Shown here one piece after another: positions 35,164 through 43,865 of a stretch of DNA of 64,000 nucleotides; positions within the stretch are counted from its first letter, which is position 1; the number at the start of each line of letters is the position of its first letter. The position numbers and the translations under genes are program-made. Origin of the DNA: Sandaracinaceae bacterium (GTDB taxonomy: Bacteria; Myxococcota_A; Polyangia; Polyangiales; Houyiibacteriaceae); assembly GCA_020633075.1 (NCBI GenBank), contig JACKEI010000002.1:992001-1056000 (forward strand), read 5' to 3'. The notes beneath the pieces are model-generated. The model made no database searches and was not told the DNA's origin. It saw only the letters and a program-made list of their open reading frames with translations.

Positions 35164-35215
35164 GTCTGGCGGCTCGTGACAACGCCGGCGGGCGCCAAAT
35201 ACAATGCGCGCTCCT

Positions 35216-36631
35216 ATGAACCTCAAGAGCGCGGTCTGGTTTGTGTCGGCGGTTTTGGTGGTGGGTTGCGGGGGCGGGCCGGGCGGCAACGTCGACGGTG
35301 GCCACAACGGTGACGGGGGCACCGGCGACGGCGCGGTGATGCAAGACGGCAGCACGCCCGGCGCTGTCTGCGGTGACCAGATGCTGGACGCGTCCGAAGC
35401 CTGTGACGGGGACCTGGTGCGCGGCGCCACCTGTGAGGCGATGGGCTTCACGGGCGGGACGATGCGCTGCTTTCCGGACTGCCGGGCCCTGAACCTCACG
35501 GAGTGCACCGTGGCGCCGGTCATGGAGACCGTGACTCCCGCAGCCCCGCTCGCAATTATGGACAACGCCTACGACGGAACCATCGCGTCCATGACCTGCG
35601 TGGACGTGGTGGTTGCGGCTGGCACGCGCGGCTTCGTCAACAACGAGGCCTTTGGTGTCCAGCTGGCCATGGACCACAGCTTCGTGGGCGACTTGGTGGT
35701 CAAGCTCGTGGCCCCCTCCGGTCACGTCAGCACCTTGATGCATCGCCCGGGCCTCGTGTCCCCGGCCGACAACGGGGACCTCAGCGGGGGCAACAACGCC
35801 AACTGGGCGTCGACGCACCCCATCACGCTGGCGCGTGGGATTGGCGGCTTCATGTCCGAGGCGCTGGGCAACAACCTGACCACCGCGCAGGCGCCGTGCC
35901 GAGACAGCGCGGACTGCCGCTTCATCGGGGTCGCGCCCGTTGGCCCCGACGAGATCGAGCGCGAGCCGGTGGCGGGCACGTGGCGCGTGTGCGTGGGTGA
36001 CGCGGGCCCAGGCGACATGGGGACCATCACCTCCGTGCGTCTCGACCTCGCGACCACCGTCCAACCGGAACCCCTGGTCGACGGCGGCGAGGTGTTGTTC
36101 ACCGACATCGCGGACGGCGCCTTCGACGGGACCATCGCGTCGATGACCTGCCGGACCTTCAACCTGACCGGGGCGGACGCCTCGCTGGAGACCATGAGCC
36201 TGAACGCGCAGTTCGCCATCACGCACCCCAACGTGGGCGACCTGGTGTTTGCGGTGGTCGGTCCCGACGGTGCTCCGCGCGCGCTGGCCGTCCGTCCGGG
36301 GGTCGCCGAGGCCGCCGATGGAAGCGGGACCTCGCTGGGCGCGGAGGCGGACCTTGCGGCGTCTCCGCGGGTCTCCTTGCACCTTGGTGGAACGGTCATG
36401 TACCCAAGCGCGGAGAGCATGGGCGAGGGCATCGCCGCCGGGGAGGTGGTGTGTGGGCCGGGCTCCAGCTGCAACTTCAACGCGGACAGCGGCGCGCTCA
36501 CGTGGGACCCCGCCTCGGAGCTGCTGAACGTCATGGCCAGCGGGACCTATCAGCTGTGTGTGGGCGACGCGCGCACCGGTTCGGTGGGGACGTTCTCGTA
36601 CGGCGTCCTGGGGATCGAGCTGCAGCCCTGA
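35216..36631 (+). CDS. Lipoprotein with two P-domain-like repeats
   Basis: A 471-residue lipoprotein with lipobox LVVGC and a Gly/Asp linker (NVDGGHNGDGGTGDG). A CGDQ-x-x-x-x-x-E-x-C-D-G element of DUF4215 type follows, then two proprotein-convertase P-domain-like units. Each has the motif [DT]H-[SP]-x-VGDL[VF]-x-x-V-x-[AG]-P-[SD]-G (about residues 150-270 and 330-465). P-domains in bacterial secreted proteins are structural and calcium-linked, usually C-terminal to proteases, but no protease domain is present here. The ATG at 35216 gives a compact signal peptide; an alternative is 35204. A TACAAT lies about ten bases upstream. Confidence 0.75.
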   Translation: MNLKSAVWFVSAVLVVGCGGGPGGNVDGGHNGDGGTGDGAVMQDGSTPGAVCGDQMLDASEACDGDLVRGATCEAMGFTGGTMRCFPDCRALNLTECTVAPVMETVTPAAPLAIMDNAYDGTIASMTCVDVVVAAGTRGFVNNEAFGVQLAMDHSFVGDLVVKLVAPSGHVSTLMHRPGLVSPADNGDLSGGNNANWASTHPITLARGIGGFMSEALGNNLTTAQAPCRDSADCRFIGVAPVGPDEIEREPVAGTWRVCVGDAGPGDMGTITSVRLDLATTVQPEPLVDGGEVLFTDIADGAFDGTIASMTCRTFNLTGADASLETMSLNAQFAITHPNVGDLVFAVVGPDGAPRALAVRPGVAEAADGSGTSLGAEADLAASPRVSLHLGGTVMYPSAESMGEGIAAGEVVCGPGSSCNFNADSGALTWDPASELLNVMASGTYQLCVGDARTGSVGTFSYGVLGIELQP

Positions 36632-36664
36632 GCCTTGGCGAGGGGAGTGGGCACGCCCTGCCGG

Positions 36665-38176
36665 TCAGGGCGTGCAGCTGCGCGACAAGCTCCCGGACCA
36701 CAGCCACCCCGCCAGCGGCCGCTCGATGCGGTACCAACGCCCGCGTTGCTCCACGGTCTCGATGACGGTGCCGGTGGCGATGGTGCCCACGGGAGGGCGG
36801 CGCGTGGAGGGGTCCGGGCGCACGTTGGTCTGGCCGTCTTCGTCCGAGACACGCAGCGGGCAGGCCACGCGCTCGGCGGGTGCGGCGGCCTCGATGGGCG
36901 CGAGCCCCTGGGCCGTCACGCGGTAGGCCGCAGGGATGGGCGGCTCCTCGTAGTACTCGTCGTCTTCGCTCGCTTCTTGGGCGGGCGTCGGTGCGGTCGC
37001 GACGAAGGTGGCTTCGCCCACGTCGCCGCGCCCCACGTCGAAGCGTGGGGACGCGATGGCGCCACGCACCACGGCGCCGACGAGCGCGCCCTGCCCGACG
37101 ATGGGCACGAGCTCGACGCCGTCCCACGCGTTGCCACAGTCGGAGCGTGCCTCTTCGTGGTCCACGATGGTCATGGTGCGGGCGCCCGTGATGCGCCGGT
37201 TCGCGACGTCGATGGCGCTGAAGCTGCGCCTCGAGCCGAACCCAATGAACGTGGCCTCCGAGACGACGACCACGCCGTCGATGCACGCCACGCGCGCGAT
37301 GCCGTAAGCAGGGATCGCGACCTCGCGCGTGCGGTCCGAGAACACGAGCTGCGGCGCTGGGGCTGGCACGTCCTGCACGTCCCCCGACGTCTCTGCGCCC
37401 TCACCGTCTTCGGCGTCCTCCTCGTACGGCGCGTCATCCCCGTAGATCGCTTCCTCGTAGTGTCCGGCCAAGCAGCTGGCGAGCTCGTCGAAGGTGGCGC
37501 CCACGCAGTCCGTCTCCCCCCGCAGAGACACACGCAGGCCGCACGCGTCTGCTCTCACGGTGCGCGTCGCGCGCCCGGCGCGTGACGCCTCCAGCACCGT
37601 CTCCGTAAAGTCCCACCCGGAGCGTGGCCCGTTCGGGTCGTAGCTGGGCAACGCGATCACGCGGGTGTAGTCACCGGCCGCGACACAGTCGCGCGTGGGG
37701 TCGGTGGGGCAGTAGGCCATGTGGCGCACCGTGGTCACCTCTTGACCAGGCAGGGTCACGGTCGGCTCGCGTTCGTCTGGCGGGTCCGTGTCGAGCCGCG
37801 TGTACGGGTTGGCGATGGAGGTCCCATCCCAGGTCGTCGCGAGCATCTGATAGTCGTCGAAGTAGAGCACCAGGCGCGCGCCCTCTGGCAGTGGCGCGCG
37901 CGGTGTGCAGAACAGCACGTTGGGCGACTCAGGGTCGTCGTCCAGGACCAGAGACTGAGCACGCACGCGCAGCGGGCCGCTGGCAAAAAGCGTGGGCTCG
38001 TTGGGTACGTTGGCCCGTGGGAACGCGTGGTCGCAGTTCACTGCGTGGGGTCCGGCCACTGTCGCGGGCGCCGCCGTTGGCTCTGGCGGAGCTGGCGCTG
38101 CTACGCGAGGCGCAGCTGCTGGGCCCCCACAAGCGGACAAGAACAACCCGAGAGCCAGCGTCGCGTTGGTTCGCAT
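36665..38176 (-). CDS. Lipoprotein with C-terminal SH3-like domain
   Basis: A 503-residue lipoprotein with signal peptide MRTNATLALGLFLSAC, then an Ala/Pro-rich linker. A central beta-rich domain shows repeated Cys pairs (VLFCTPRAP, MAYCPTDPTRDCVA, ADACGLRVSLRGETDC) and an acidic stretch (PYEEDAEDGEGAETS). The end is SH3b-like (about 440-503): RVSDEDGQTNVRPDPS, VGTIATGTVIETVEQRGRWYRI and AGWLWSGSL, a fold that often binds peptidoglycan. The stop converges on the P-domain gene with 33 bp between. TATCAT lies six bases before the ATG and there is no ribosome site. Confidence 0.7.
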   Translation of the reverse strand: MRTNATLALGLFLSACGGPAAAPRVAAPAPPEPTAAPATVAGPHAVNCDHAFPRANVPNEPTLFASGPLRVRAQSLVLDDDPESPNVLFCTPRAPLPEGARLVLYFDDYQMLATTWDGTSIANPYTRLDTDPPDEREPTVTLPGQEVTTVRHMAYCPTDPTRDCVAAGDYTRVIALPSYDPNGPRSGWDFTETVLEASRAGRATRTVRADACGLRVSLRGETDCVGATFDELASCLAGHYEEAIYGDDAPYEEDAEDGEGAETSGDVQDVPAPAPQLVFSDRTREVAIPAYGIARVACIDGVVVVSEATFIGFGSRRSFSAIDVANRRITGARTMTIVDHEEARSDCGNAWDGVELVPIVGQGALVGAVVRGAIASPRFDVGRGDVGEATFVATAPTPAQEASEDDEYYEEPPIPAAYRVTAQGLAPIEAAAPAERVACPLRVSDEDGQTNVRPDPSTRRPPVGTIATGTVIETVEQRGRWYRIERPLAGWLWSGSLSRSCTP

Positions 38177-38182
38177 GGGGCG

Positions 38183-38188
38183 ATGATA
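38183..38188 (-). promoter_or_regulatory. Candidate -10 box (TATCAT), leaderless start
   Basis: On the minus strand TATCAT ends six bases (CGCCCC) before the ATG at 38176, so a transcript would begin at or next to the start codon. Confidence 0.4.
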
Positions 38189-38251
38189 CGCCGAAGGGCC
38201 TGCCCGGCGTCCAACGTCATGCGCACGCGATAGGCCGCGCGTGGACGCCGC

Positions 38252-38902
38252 TCAGCCCGCGTCGAAGGGGAGGTCGTACACTCCTTGTCGGATTCGCTTC
38301 GCGCGGGCCTTGCCCACGATCTGGCCCAACACCGCGACGTTCGCCTTCGCGAGGCTCTTCGCCGTGATCACGTCGGTGATGAGCGCGAGGTACTCGGCGA
38401 TGCTCGGCGCGAACACAATCAAGATGGGGCTGTCCTGTACGTCGATGAGCAGCACGGGCAGGTCACCAGAGGCCCCGCCTGCGCTGGGCTGCCCGGTACC
38501 CGGAGCCTGGTAGGCAAAGATCAGCGACGCCTCGTTGCAGCGCTCGGGCAGCACCAGCGGGTAGCACGCGCCGGGCAGGATCTTCTGGGTCCCGCTGAGG
38601 ATGTACTCGGCGAGCTCTTCGTGGTCGCGCGCGAGCAGCTCGCCAAACGTGAGGCTCTCGAGGCGCGCCGCCTTCTGGTCCACCTTGGTTCCCAGCCACG
38701 CCGCGTCGTACGCGAACAGACGCGCGAGCGCCGTGGGCAACGGGGCGCCATCACTCAACGTGAGCGCGCCGAGCGTCTTCGCTGCGAGCGGTGCGGGCGC
38801 CTTGCGGTGAGCGCCGCGCCGGACATCCGGGGGAAACCCATTGGCCGCGATGTGGGCCAGGACCTCGTCCATGAGGGTGGTGACGCTGTCGGATGCGGCC
38901 AT
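38252..38902 (-). CDS. SMI1/KNR4 (SUKH)-like protein
   Basis: A 216-residue cytoplasmic protein without signal peptide. The N-terminal half has the feel of SUKH domains (GAPLPTALARLFAYDAAWLG), with the middle ASLIFAYQAPG and C-terminal DLPVLLIDVQDSPILIVFAPSIAEYL. SUKH proteins are often immunity proteins of toxin systems, although members also occur alone; no adjacent polymorphic toxin gene is present. TATCCT lies nine bases upstream of the ATG and there is no ribosome site. Family assignment is tentative. Confidence 0.45.
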   Translation of the reverse strand: MAASDSVTTLMDEVLAHIAANGFPPDVRRGAHRKAPAPLAAKTLGALTLSDGAPLPTALARLFAYDAAWLGTKVDQKAARLESLTFGELLARDHEELAEYILSGTQKILPGACYPLVLPERCNEASLIFAYQAPGTGQPSAGGASGDLPVLLIDVQDSPILIVFAPSIAEYLALITDVITAKSLAKANVAVLGQIVGKARAKRIRQGVYDLPFDAG

Positions 38903-39079
38903 GGTGCGCGCAGGATATCAGCAGGCACGCGCTGGACGCGCTCGCCACGAAGCTGAACTGCGCCGTGGCGAACGCGTTCGCGCGCGGGCCGCGCTAGGTG
39001 CCACCCCCCCCGCTTGGCCTCGGCCCCTGTGTTGGGCCTTCTCGGCATGCTAGGCAGCCAAGTCGAGAGGAAGGCTGCC

Positions 39080-39514
39080 ATGACTCGAAGTACCGTGAGT
39101 GACAGTGTGAGGCGCAGAGCCCTGGTGCGGACCTGGACACGTGTGACGCTGGCGGTGGTGCTCACTCTGAGCGCGCTTTCAGCGGGCTGCGACGACGAGT
39201 CCACGGTCGAAGACGAGCGGCTGCGCAGCTGCGTGAACTGGACCGAGGGTGGGCCCTGCCGCGGGGACGGGCAGTGCTTCGGCGACGGCTTCTGCGAGTC
39301 TGCCTTCATCCAGTGCGTGGATGGCCGCGCCGTGTTCGAGTGGTCTGGCCACTGCACCACCTGCGCCGAGGTGGCGTTGCTGACGCTGGAGCAGGCCGAG
39401 CAGAACAGCGTGCGCTGCCAACCGGGTCTGTCGTGCGTGCATCCGGACCCTGAAGGAGACGGCGAGCGACGCCTGCAGTGTGTCCACCCGGCCCGCTTCG
39501 AGCTCGCGCCGTGA
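39080..39514 (+). CDS. Cys-rich small lipoprotein
   Basis: A 144-residue protein with an N-terminal Arg cluster, a hydrophobic stretch and lipobox LSAGC. The mature part has about ten Cys (RSCVNW, PCRGDGQC, DGFCES, HCTTCAE, VRCQPGLSC), so it is disulphide-rich and outside the cytoplasm. ATG 39080 has AGGAAGG seven bases upstream, which rejects the earlier frame start at 39014. It precedes 39523-39921 on the same strand by 8 bp, probably as one operon. Confidence 0.7.
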   Translation: MTRSTVSDSVRRRALVRTWTRVTLAVVLTLSALSAGCDDESTVEDERLRSCVNWTEGGPCRGDGQCFGDGFCESAFIQCVDGRAVFEWSGHCTTCAEVALLTLEQAEQNSVRCQPGLSCVHPDPEGDGERRLQCVHPARFELAP

Positions 39515-39522
39515 GCGGAGTC

Positions 39523-39921
39523 ATGAGGCGGGAGAGGCATCAGGCTCGGACCATACGACGCGCTCTGCGCGCGCTCGTGCTCGGTGGGGTGCTGGCGAGC
39601 ATGCAGCTGAACGCGGCGCCCGCCAGCGCGCAAGACACCTTCACGGTGCGAAGGAGCGAGAGCGAGTATCAGCGCCTCGACGACCGCTATACGCTCCGCA
39701 TGCGTGCCTTCGGTATGACCGCTGCGCTGCTCGAGGTCGCGGGATTGGTCGGCTTCGCCATTGGCGACCCACCGCACGGCAGCGGCATCGTCGTGTGGGG
39801 CATCCTGACTGCAGCTTCGCTCGTTCTCAGTGGAGTCGTCGGGATCGTGGCCCTTCGGCGCTCGCAGCTCCGCGGCGAGGGCTACACGCCCGACCCTGGT
39901 GGTGTGTTTCTGCGCTTCTAG
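39523..39921 (+). CDS. Small membrane protein, possibly exported
   Basis: A 132-residue protein. The N-terminal hydrophobic stretch (LVLGGVLASMQLNAAPASAQD) could be a signal peptide with cleavage after ASA. Two further hydrophobic helices follow (FGMTAALLEVAGLVGFAIG, GIVVWGILTAASLVLSGVVGIVAL), like the tail of the myxobacterial secreted proteins with a two-helix end (compare 45499-46269 and 59345-60250). CGGAG lies just upstream of the ATG. It is the second gene of the pair with the Cys-rich lipoprotein. Confidence 0.6.
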   Translation: MRRERHQARTIRRALRALVLGGVLASMQLNAAPASAQDTFTVRRSESEYQRLDDRYTLRMRAFGMTAALLEVAGLVGFAIGDPPHGSGIVVWGILTAASLVLSGVVGIVALRRSQLRGEGYTPDPGGVFLRF

Positions 39922-40010
39922 CAGGCGGAGAAGGGGTGCCTCCTTCCCGACGAGCTTTGCCCAGCGCTGACGCGGGCTTGGCGCGACACCCGTTGGCGAC
40001 TGACGCCCCG

Positions 40011-40754
40011 CTACCGGCTGAGCAGGACTTCCACCCCGGCGTGGTCGCTCACGTCTCCGTGGCGTCGTGTGTGCAGCTGCTCCACCGTCCAGCCGGGGCT
40101 CAGCCACACGCGGTCGAAGCGAAAGCCGCGCGGGCTGCCTTCGGGCCACCAGGTGGCGTTCGCTTGCTTGGGCGAGCCCGCCATGAGGAACGCGTCACGC
40201 GCGCGGAAGCCCTGTGCGAGCTCGGCCCACTCGGCGTCGCGCAGGTTGGTGTCCCCGGCAAAGATGGCGGGCAGGTCCGAGTCGGCGAGCAGCGCGTCCA
40301 GCTCCATGGCCTGGGCAAGGCGCACCTCGCCGCCGCTGCGCAGGCTCTCCATGTGGCCACTCAGCACGCGCACACGGCCGGCGGGTCCGTCTAGCGTGGC
40401 GACGACGTACTGACGCGCGAGGGGGCTCTCCTCGAAGGTGCGCACCTCGGTCGTGCCGAGCTCCCACGGGCGCCGCGCCGCGATCAGCGTGTAGTCCTCG
40501 CTACCGTCCGGCGGCTTGGCTGGGAACAGCGTGAACCCAGCGGCCAGAAGGTGCGGCCGGATCTGCCCCATGTGCGCGCGCCGGGTCATCTCCTGGAAGA
40601 CGATCACGTCCGGCACGGGCGGCGTAGCGCGCCCCTCGAGCGCCGCCATGAGGTCTCCACCGACCAGGATGGACAGGCACAGCTTCTCCATGCGCGGCCC
40701 GATGCGCTGCTCTTCGAGGCCGTTGACGTTCATCGTGAGGAGACGCAGCTGCAC
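40011..40754 (-). CDS. Endonuclease/exonuclease/phosphatase (EEP) family hydrolase
   Basis: A 247-residue metal-dependent phosphohydrolase, EEP/DNase I-like fold, possibly Tdp2-like. The catalytic set is intact: the N-terminal Asn in TMNVNGLEE, Glu in VFQEMTRR, His in LSGHMESL, Asp/Asn in FAGDTNLRD and the C-terminal SDHAGVEV. In this family it could cut nucleic acid, 5'-phosphotyrosyl bonds, or lipid phosphates. GTG 40754 is preferred because the earlier frame (to 41180) is Arg-rich and runs antisense to the ferritin-like gene. Confidence 0.85.
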   Translation of the reverse strand: MQLRLLTMNVNGLEEQRIGPRMEKLCLSILVGGDLMAALEGRATPPVPDVIVFQEMTRRAHMGQIRPHLLAAGFTLFPAKPPDGSEDYTLIAARRPWELGTTEVRTFEESPLARQYVVATLDGPAGRVRVLSGHMESLRSGGEVRLAQAMELDALLADSDLPAIFAGDTNLRDAEWAELAQGFRARDAFLMAGSPKQANATWWPEGSPRGFRFDRVWLSPGWTVEQLHTRRHGDVSDHAGVEVLLSR

Positions 40755-40858
40755 GCCGCTGTTGTTCACGGCGGCGCGGGCGTGCGCAAGCACAGCGCCC
40801 ACAGGAGAGCGGCCTCGGAGGCGGGAATGAACCCGCCGCGAGCGATTGTTGCGCTCCC

Positions 40859-41629
40859 ATGAATGCAGCGCACTGGCACCGGTACTTCGAGCGCAACGCT
40901 TCGCGTGCCGAGCTTTCCCCGCTACCAGGGTGGTCGGGCCAGGAGGACGTCGCAGACGCGACGCTCGAGGCCGTCGCGCGGACCCTCGCGCGCTTCTATC
41001 TCGGGGAGACCGGGGAGGGCACCGTCGCCGCGCAGGCCAAGGCGGTCGCAAACCTCGACGCGCACTGGGTGGACTCCATTCGCTTGTACGTCGCCGAGGA
41101 GCACCGCCACGGACGTGAGCTCGACCGGCTGCTGCGCGCGCTCGGCCACACCACGCCGCAGCATCACTGGTCCGAAGCACTATTTCGTCACGGCCGACGC
41201 GCTCTCGGCTTTCGCACCAAGATGCTGACCATCGCCGCAGCGGAGGTGGTCGGGGTGGAGATGTACTCGCTGCTTCATGAGCATGTGCCGGGTCCCATCG
41301 GCGCGTTGGGCGCGTTGGTGGCGCGTGAAGAGCGCGCCCACCTCGAGTTCCAGCGCGACTTCTTCGACGAGCAGCTGCGAGGGGCCGGGAGCCTGGAGCG
41401 CGTCGTGACGCTGGCCGCGTTCTTGGGCATCACGGCCTGCGCAGTGGGGACGTTCGTGCTCGACCACGGCCCGCTGCTGGACGCGTTGGGGGTGTCGCGC
41501 GCCCGAGTAGCGGAGCGCTGCCTGTCGCGCGTGCACGAGGTGCTAGCCCGGGGTTCGCGTTCCGAGGGAACCTCTTGGCCCCCCCGAGGCGTCCACTATG
41601 AGTACGTGGACTCACACCGCTCGCTCTAG
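40859..41629 (+). CDS. Ferritin-like di-iron protein
   Basis: A 256-residue helical protein with repeated di-iron motifs: EEHRHGRELDRLL (about residue 80) and EERAHLEFQRDFF (about 155), each E-x-x-H, with further Glu in helices between. This is the ferritin/rubrerythrin/P-450-like carboxylate-bridged di-iron superfamily. Substrate and reaction are not predictable. It is divergent from the EEP gene across about 104 bp. No ribosome site is seen before the ATG. Confidence 0.75.
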   Translation: MNAAHWHRYFERNASRAELSPLPGWSGQEDVADATLEAVARTLARFYLGETGEGTVAAQAKAVANLDAHWVDSIRLYVAEEHRHGRELDRLLRALGHTTPQHHWSEALFRHGRRALGFRTKMLTIAAAEVVGVEMYSLLHEHVPGPIGALGALVAREERAHLEFQRDFFDEQLRGAGSLERVVTLAAFLGITACAVGTFVLDHGPLLDALGVSRARVAERCLSRVHEVLARGSRSEGTSWPPRGVHYEYVDSHRSL

Positions 41630-41725
41630 GACACCATCCGCGAGCGCCGCGCGCTCCGTCGCTACCTAGTGCCGCGCCGCAACAACGACCACGCCGCTCG
41701 GGCATGCCGCTGATACGCTCGCGAC

Positions 41726-42082
41726 ATGCGCAAGCCCGCCAGCATCGACGCCTACCTCGCCAGCGTTCCACCCGACCGACGCGCCGCGCTCGAGAAGCTG
41801 CGCGCGCAGATCCACGCGCTGGTCCCCGGCGCCGAGGAGTGCATCAGCTACTCCATGCCCGCATTCCGAGCGCAGGGTCACGTGTTTGCGGGCTTCCTCG
41901 CTACGGCGAAGGGCTGCTCGTACTACCCCTTCAGCGGGAACATCCTCCCGGCCCTCGCCGCGGATCTCGCGGGGTACGGGGGCACGAAGTCCGCGCTGCA
42001 CTTCGACCCGGCGCGTGGGCTGCCGAAGACCGTCCTCCGGAAGCTGGTGAAGGCGCGCCTCGCAGAGATCGGGTTGCGGTGA
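41726..42082 (+). CDS. DUF1801/YdhG-like protein
   Basis: A 118-residue cytoplasmic protein with the DUF1801 pattern: SIDAYLASVPPDRRAALEKLRAQIHALVPGAEECISYSMPAFR, then KGCSYYPFSGNILPALAADL and KSALHFDPARGLPKTVLRKLVKARL. Proteins of this family bind iron or are structurally frataxin-like; the role is not established. Its TGA overlaps the next gene's GTG by 4 bp. A TACGCT hexamer lies six bases before the ATG and there is no ribosome site. Confidence 0.85.
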   Translation: MRKPASIDAYLASVPPDRRAALEKLRAQIHALVPGAEECISYSMPAFRAQGHVFAGFLATAKGCSYYPFSGNILPALAADLAGYGGTKSALHFDPARGLPKTVLRKLVKARLAEIGLR

Positions 42083-42846
42083 CGTCTGCCCTGCTCGGGC
42101 CGGGCGACCCTCCGCCCTTCGTCGTGCATCGTCCGGGTGGAGCGTCGCGCTTCGTGTTCATCGGAGACCACGCGGGACAGGCGGTTCCGCTCGCGCTCGC
42201 CAAGCTGGGGCTGCCCCAGTCCGAGCTGGACCGCCACATCGGCTGGGACATCGGCGTCGCGGGCGTGGCTGCAGCGCTCGCGGCGCAGCTCGACGCGGTG
42301 ACCATCCTGCAGCGCTACTCGCGCTTGGTGATCGACTGCAATCGGCCGCTCCACGCTCCCGACTCCATCGCGACGGTCAGTGACGGCACGTTGGTGCCTG
42401 GCAATCAGAGCCTCTCGGAAGCGGCGAGGCGCGCGCGCACGGCCGAGATCTTCGGGCCATACCACCAGCGCATCGTTCAGGAGCTGGACGCCCGCGCCCA
42501 GGTCCGCCCCATCTTGGTCACGCTGCACAGCTTCACTCCCGTGTTTCGCGGCCACGCGCGCCCCTGGCACGCGGGGGTGCTCTACCAGCGAGACGCGCGC
42601 CTGGCGCACGCGCTTCGTGACGCGCTCGCGCGCGAGCCGGGCCTGGTGGTGGGCGACAACGAGCCCTACGCCGCCAGTGACGCGACCGACTACGCGGTGC
42701 CCGTGTACGGAGAGGGCCGTGGGTTGCTGCACGTGGAGCTCGAGCTGCGTCAGGACCTCATTGAGGACGAGGACGGTCAGCGCGCGTGGGCAGCGCGGTT
42801 TGCGCGCTTGCTGGAGCACTGCGTGGCCAGCGGGCGGCTCGGATGA
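42079..42846 (+). CDS. N-formylglutamate amidohydrolase
   Basis: A 255-residue zinc amidohydrolase of the FGase family. FIGDHAGQAVP (DH ligand region), DRHIGWDIGV, RYSRLVIDCNR, TLHSFTPVF and NEPY are all family-typical, with Zn ligands expected at GDH and LHS. It hydrolyses N-formyl-L-glutamate, or a related N-acyl amino acid, in histidine degradation. No other histidine-degradation gene is nearby. Translation starts from GTG inside the stop of the DUF1801 gene. Confidence 0.85.
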   Translation: MTSALLGPGDPPPFVVHRPGGASRFVFIGDHAGQAVPLALAKLGLPQSELDRHIGWDIGVAGVAAALAAQLDAVTILQRYSRLVIDCNRPLHAPDSIATVSDGTLVPGNQSLSEAARRARTAEIFGPYHQRIVQELDARAQVRPILVTLHSFTPVFRGHARPWHAGVLYQRDARLAHALRDALAREPGLVVGDNEPYAASDATDYAVPVYGEGRGLLHVELELRQDLIEDEDGQRAWAARFARLLEHCVASGRLG

Positions 42847-42937
42847 TTCGGGCGTGTAACTTCGTCGCCCGCCTCCTTCCCTCGCGGCGCGCAGACCCGT
42901 ATAGGTCACTCGGCCTCGCCTCACTTCGGAGTTCCAC

Positions 42938-43768
42938 ATGTTGATTCGCCTCGGGTTCGAGATTCGGTATCGCTTCCCGCAGGCGACCCCCATGCTGGTC
43001 ACCCTGAACCTCCACGACTCACGGCGCGCCGACGTCGCCATCGCTCAGGAGCTCGTGCTGACACCGGGCGTGCCCCTGCATCAGTACCACGACGGCTTCG
43101 GCAACCTCTGCACGCGCTTCGTCGCGCCGGCCGGCACGCTCACGCTGTTCACGGATGCGGTGGTGCGGGACACGGGCTGGACGGACGACGTCGCGCTCGG
43201 AGCGCAGCAGGTGCCCGTCTACCAGCTGCCGGACGACACGCTCGTGTACCTCCTGGGCAGCCGCTACTGCGAGACCGACAAGCTCATGGAGCAGGCGTGG
43301 AGCCTCTTTGGCAACACGCCGCTCGGCTGGGGCCGTGTGCAGGCCATCTGCGACTACGTGCACCAGCGCATCACCTTCGGCTACGAGTACGCCGACGCCA
43401 CGCGCAGCGCGGCGCAAGGGCTCGAGGGCGGGCGCGGCGTCTGCCGCGACTTCGCGCACGCGGCCATCGCGCTTTGTCGCTGCATGAACATCCCGGCGCG
43501 CTACTGCACCGGCTACCTCGGTGACATCGGCGTCCCGTACGACGCCTCGCCCATGGACTTCTCGGCCTGGTTCGAGGCCTACCTGGACGGGCGCTGGTAC
43601 ACCTTCGACGCCCGCCACAACACGCCTCGCATCGGTCGCGTGCTGGTGGCCCGCGGGCGCGACGCGGCCGACGCCGCCATCAGCAACACCTTCGGCGTGA
43701 ACACCCTCGAGTCCTTCGTCGTGTGGTGCGCCGAGACCACCGAGGCCACTCTCTCCCCGCGCAGTTGA
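42938..43768 (+). CDS. Transglutaminase-like cysteine protein
   Basis: A 276-residue transglutaminase-like (COG1305-type) protein. It has an N-terminal beta domain and the catalytic Cys in GRGVCRDFAHAAIALCR. The position where the triad His is usual reads MDFSAWFEAYL, with Ser in the His place, and WYTFDARHN supplies the Asp. A CGGAG lies upstream of the ATG. No signal peptide is seen. The missing His could mean a different triad (perhaps the His in DARHN) or a non-catalytic member; the fold is secure. Confidence 0.85.
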   Translation: MLIRLGFEIRYRFPQATPMLVTLNLHDSRRADVAIAQELVLTPGVPLHQYHDGFGNLCTRFVAPAGTLTLFTDAVVRDTGWTDDVALGAQQVPVYQLPDDTLVYLLGSRYCETDKLMEQAWSLFGNTPLGWGRVQAICDYVHQRITFGYEYADATRSAAQGLEGGRGVCRDFAHAAIALCRCMNIPARYCTGYLGDIGVPYDASPMDFSAWFEAYLDGRWYTFDARHNTPRIGRVLVARGRDAADAAISNTFGVNTLESFVVWCAETTEATLSPRS

Positions 43769-43865
43769 GCGCGTGCGCTCGAAGCCGGGACAAGACAGAG
43801 GTCGGCTCGCGACGCCGCATGCGCTACGCTCTCAGGCAGACCCCAGCTGGACGAAGGTGCGACAG

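Noticed and set aside
38755..40149. 464-codon minus-strand open frame
   Set aside because: Covers the lipoprotein and membrane gene at 39080-39921 and has Arg/Pro/Ser-rich shadow composition.
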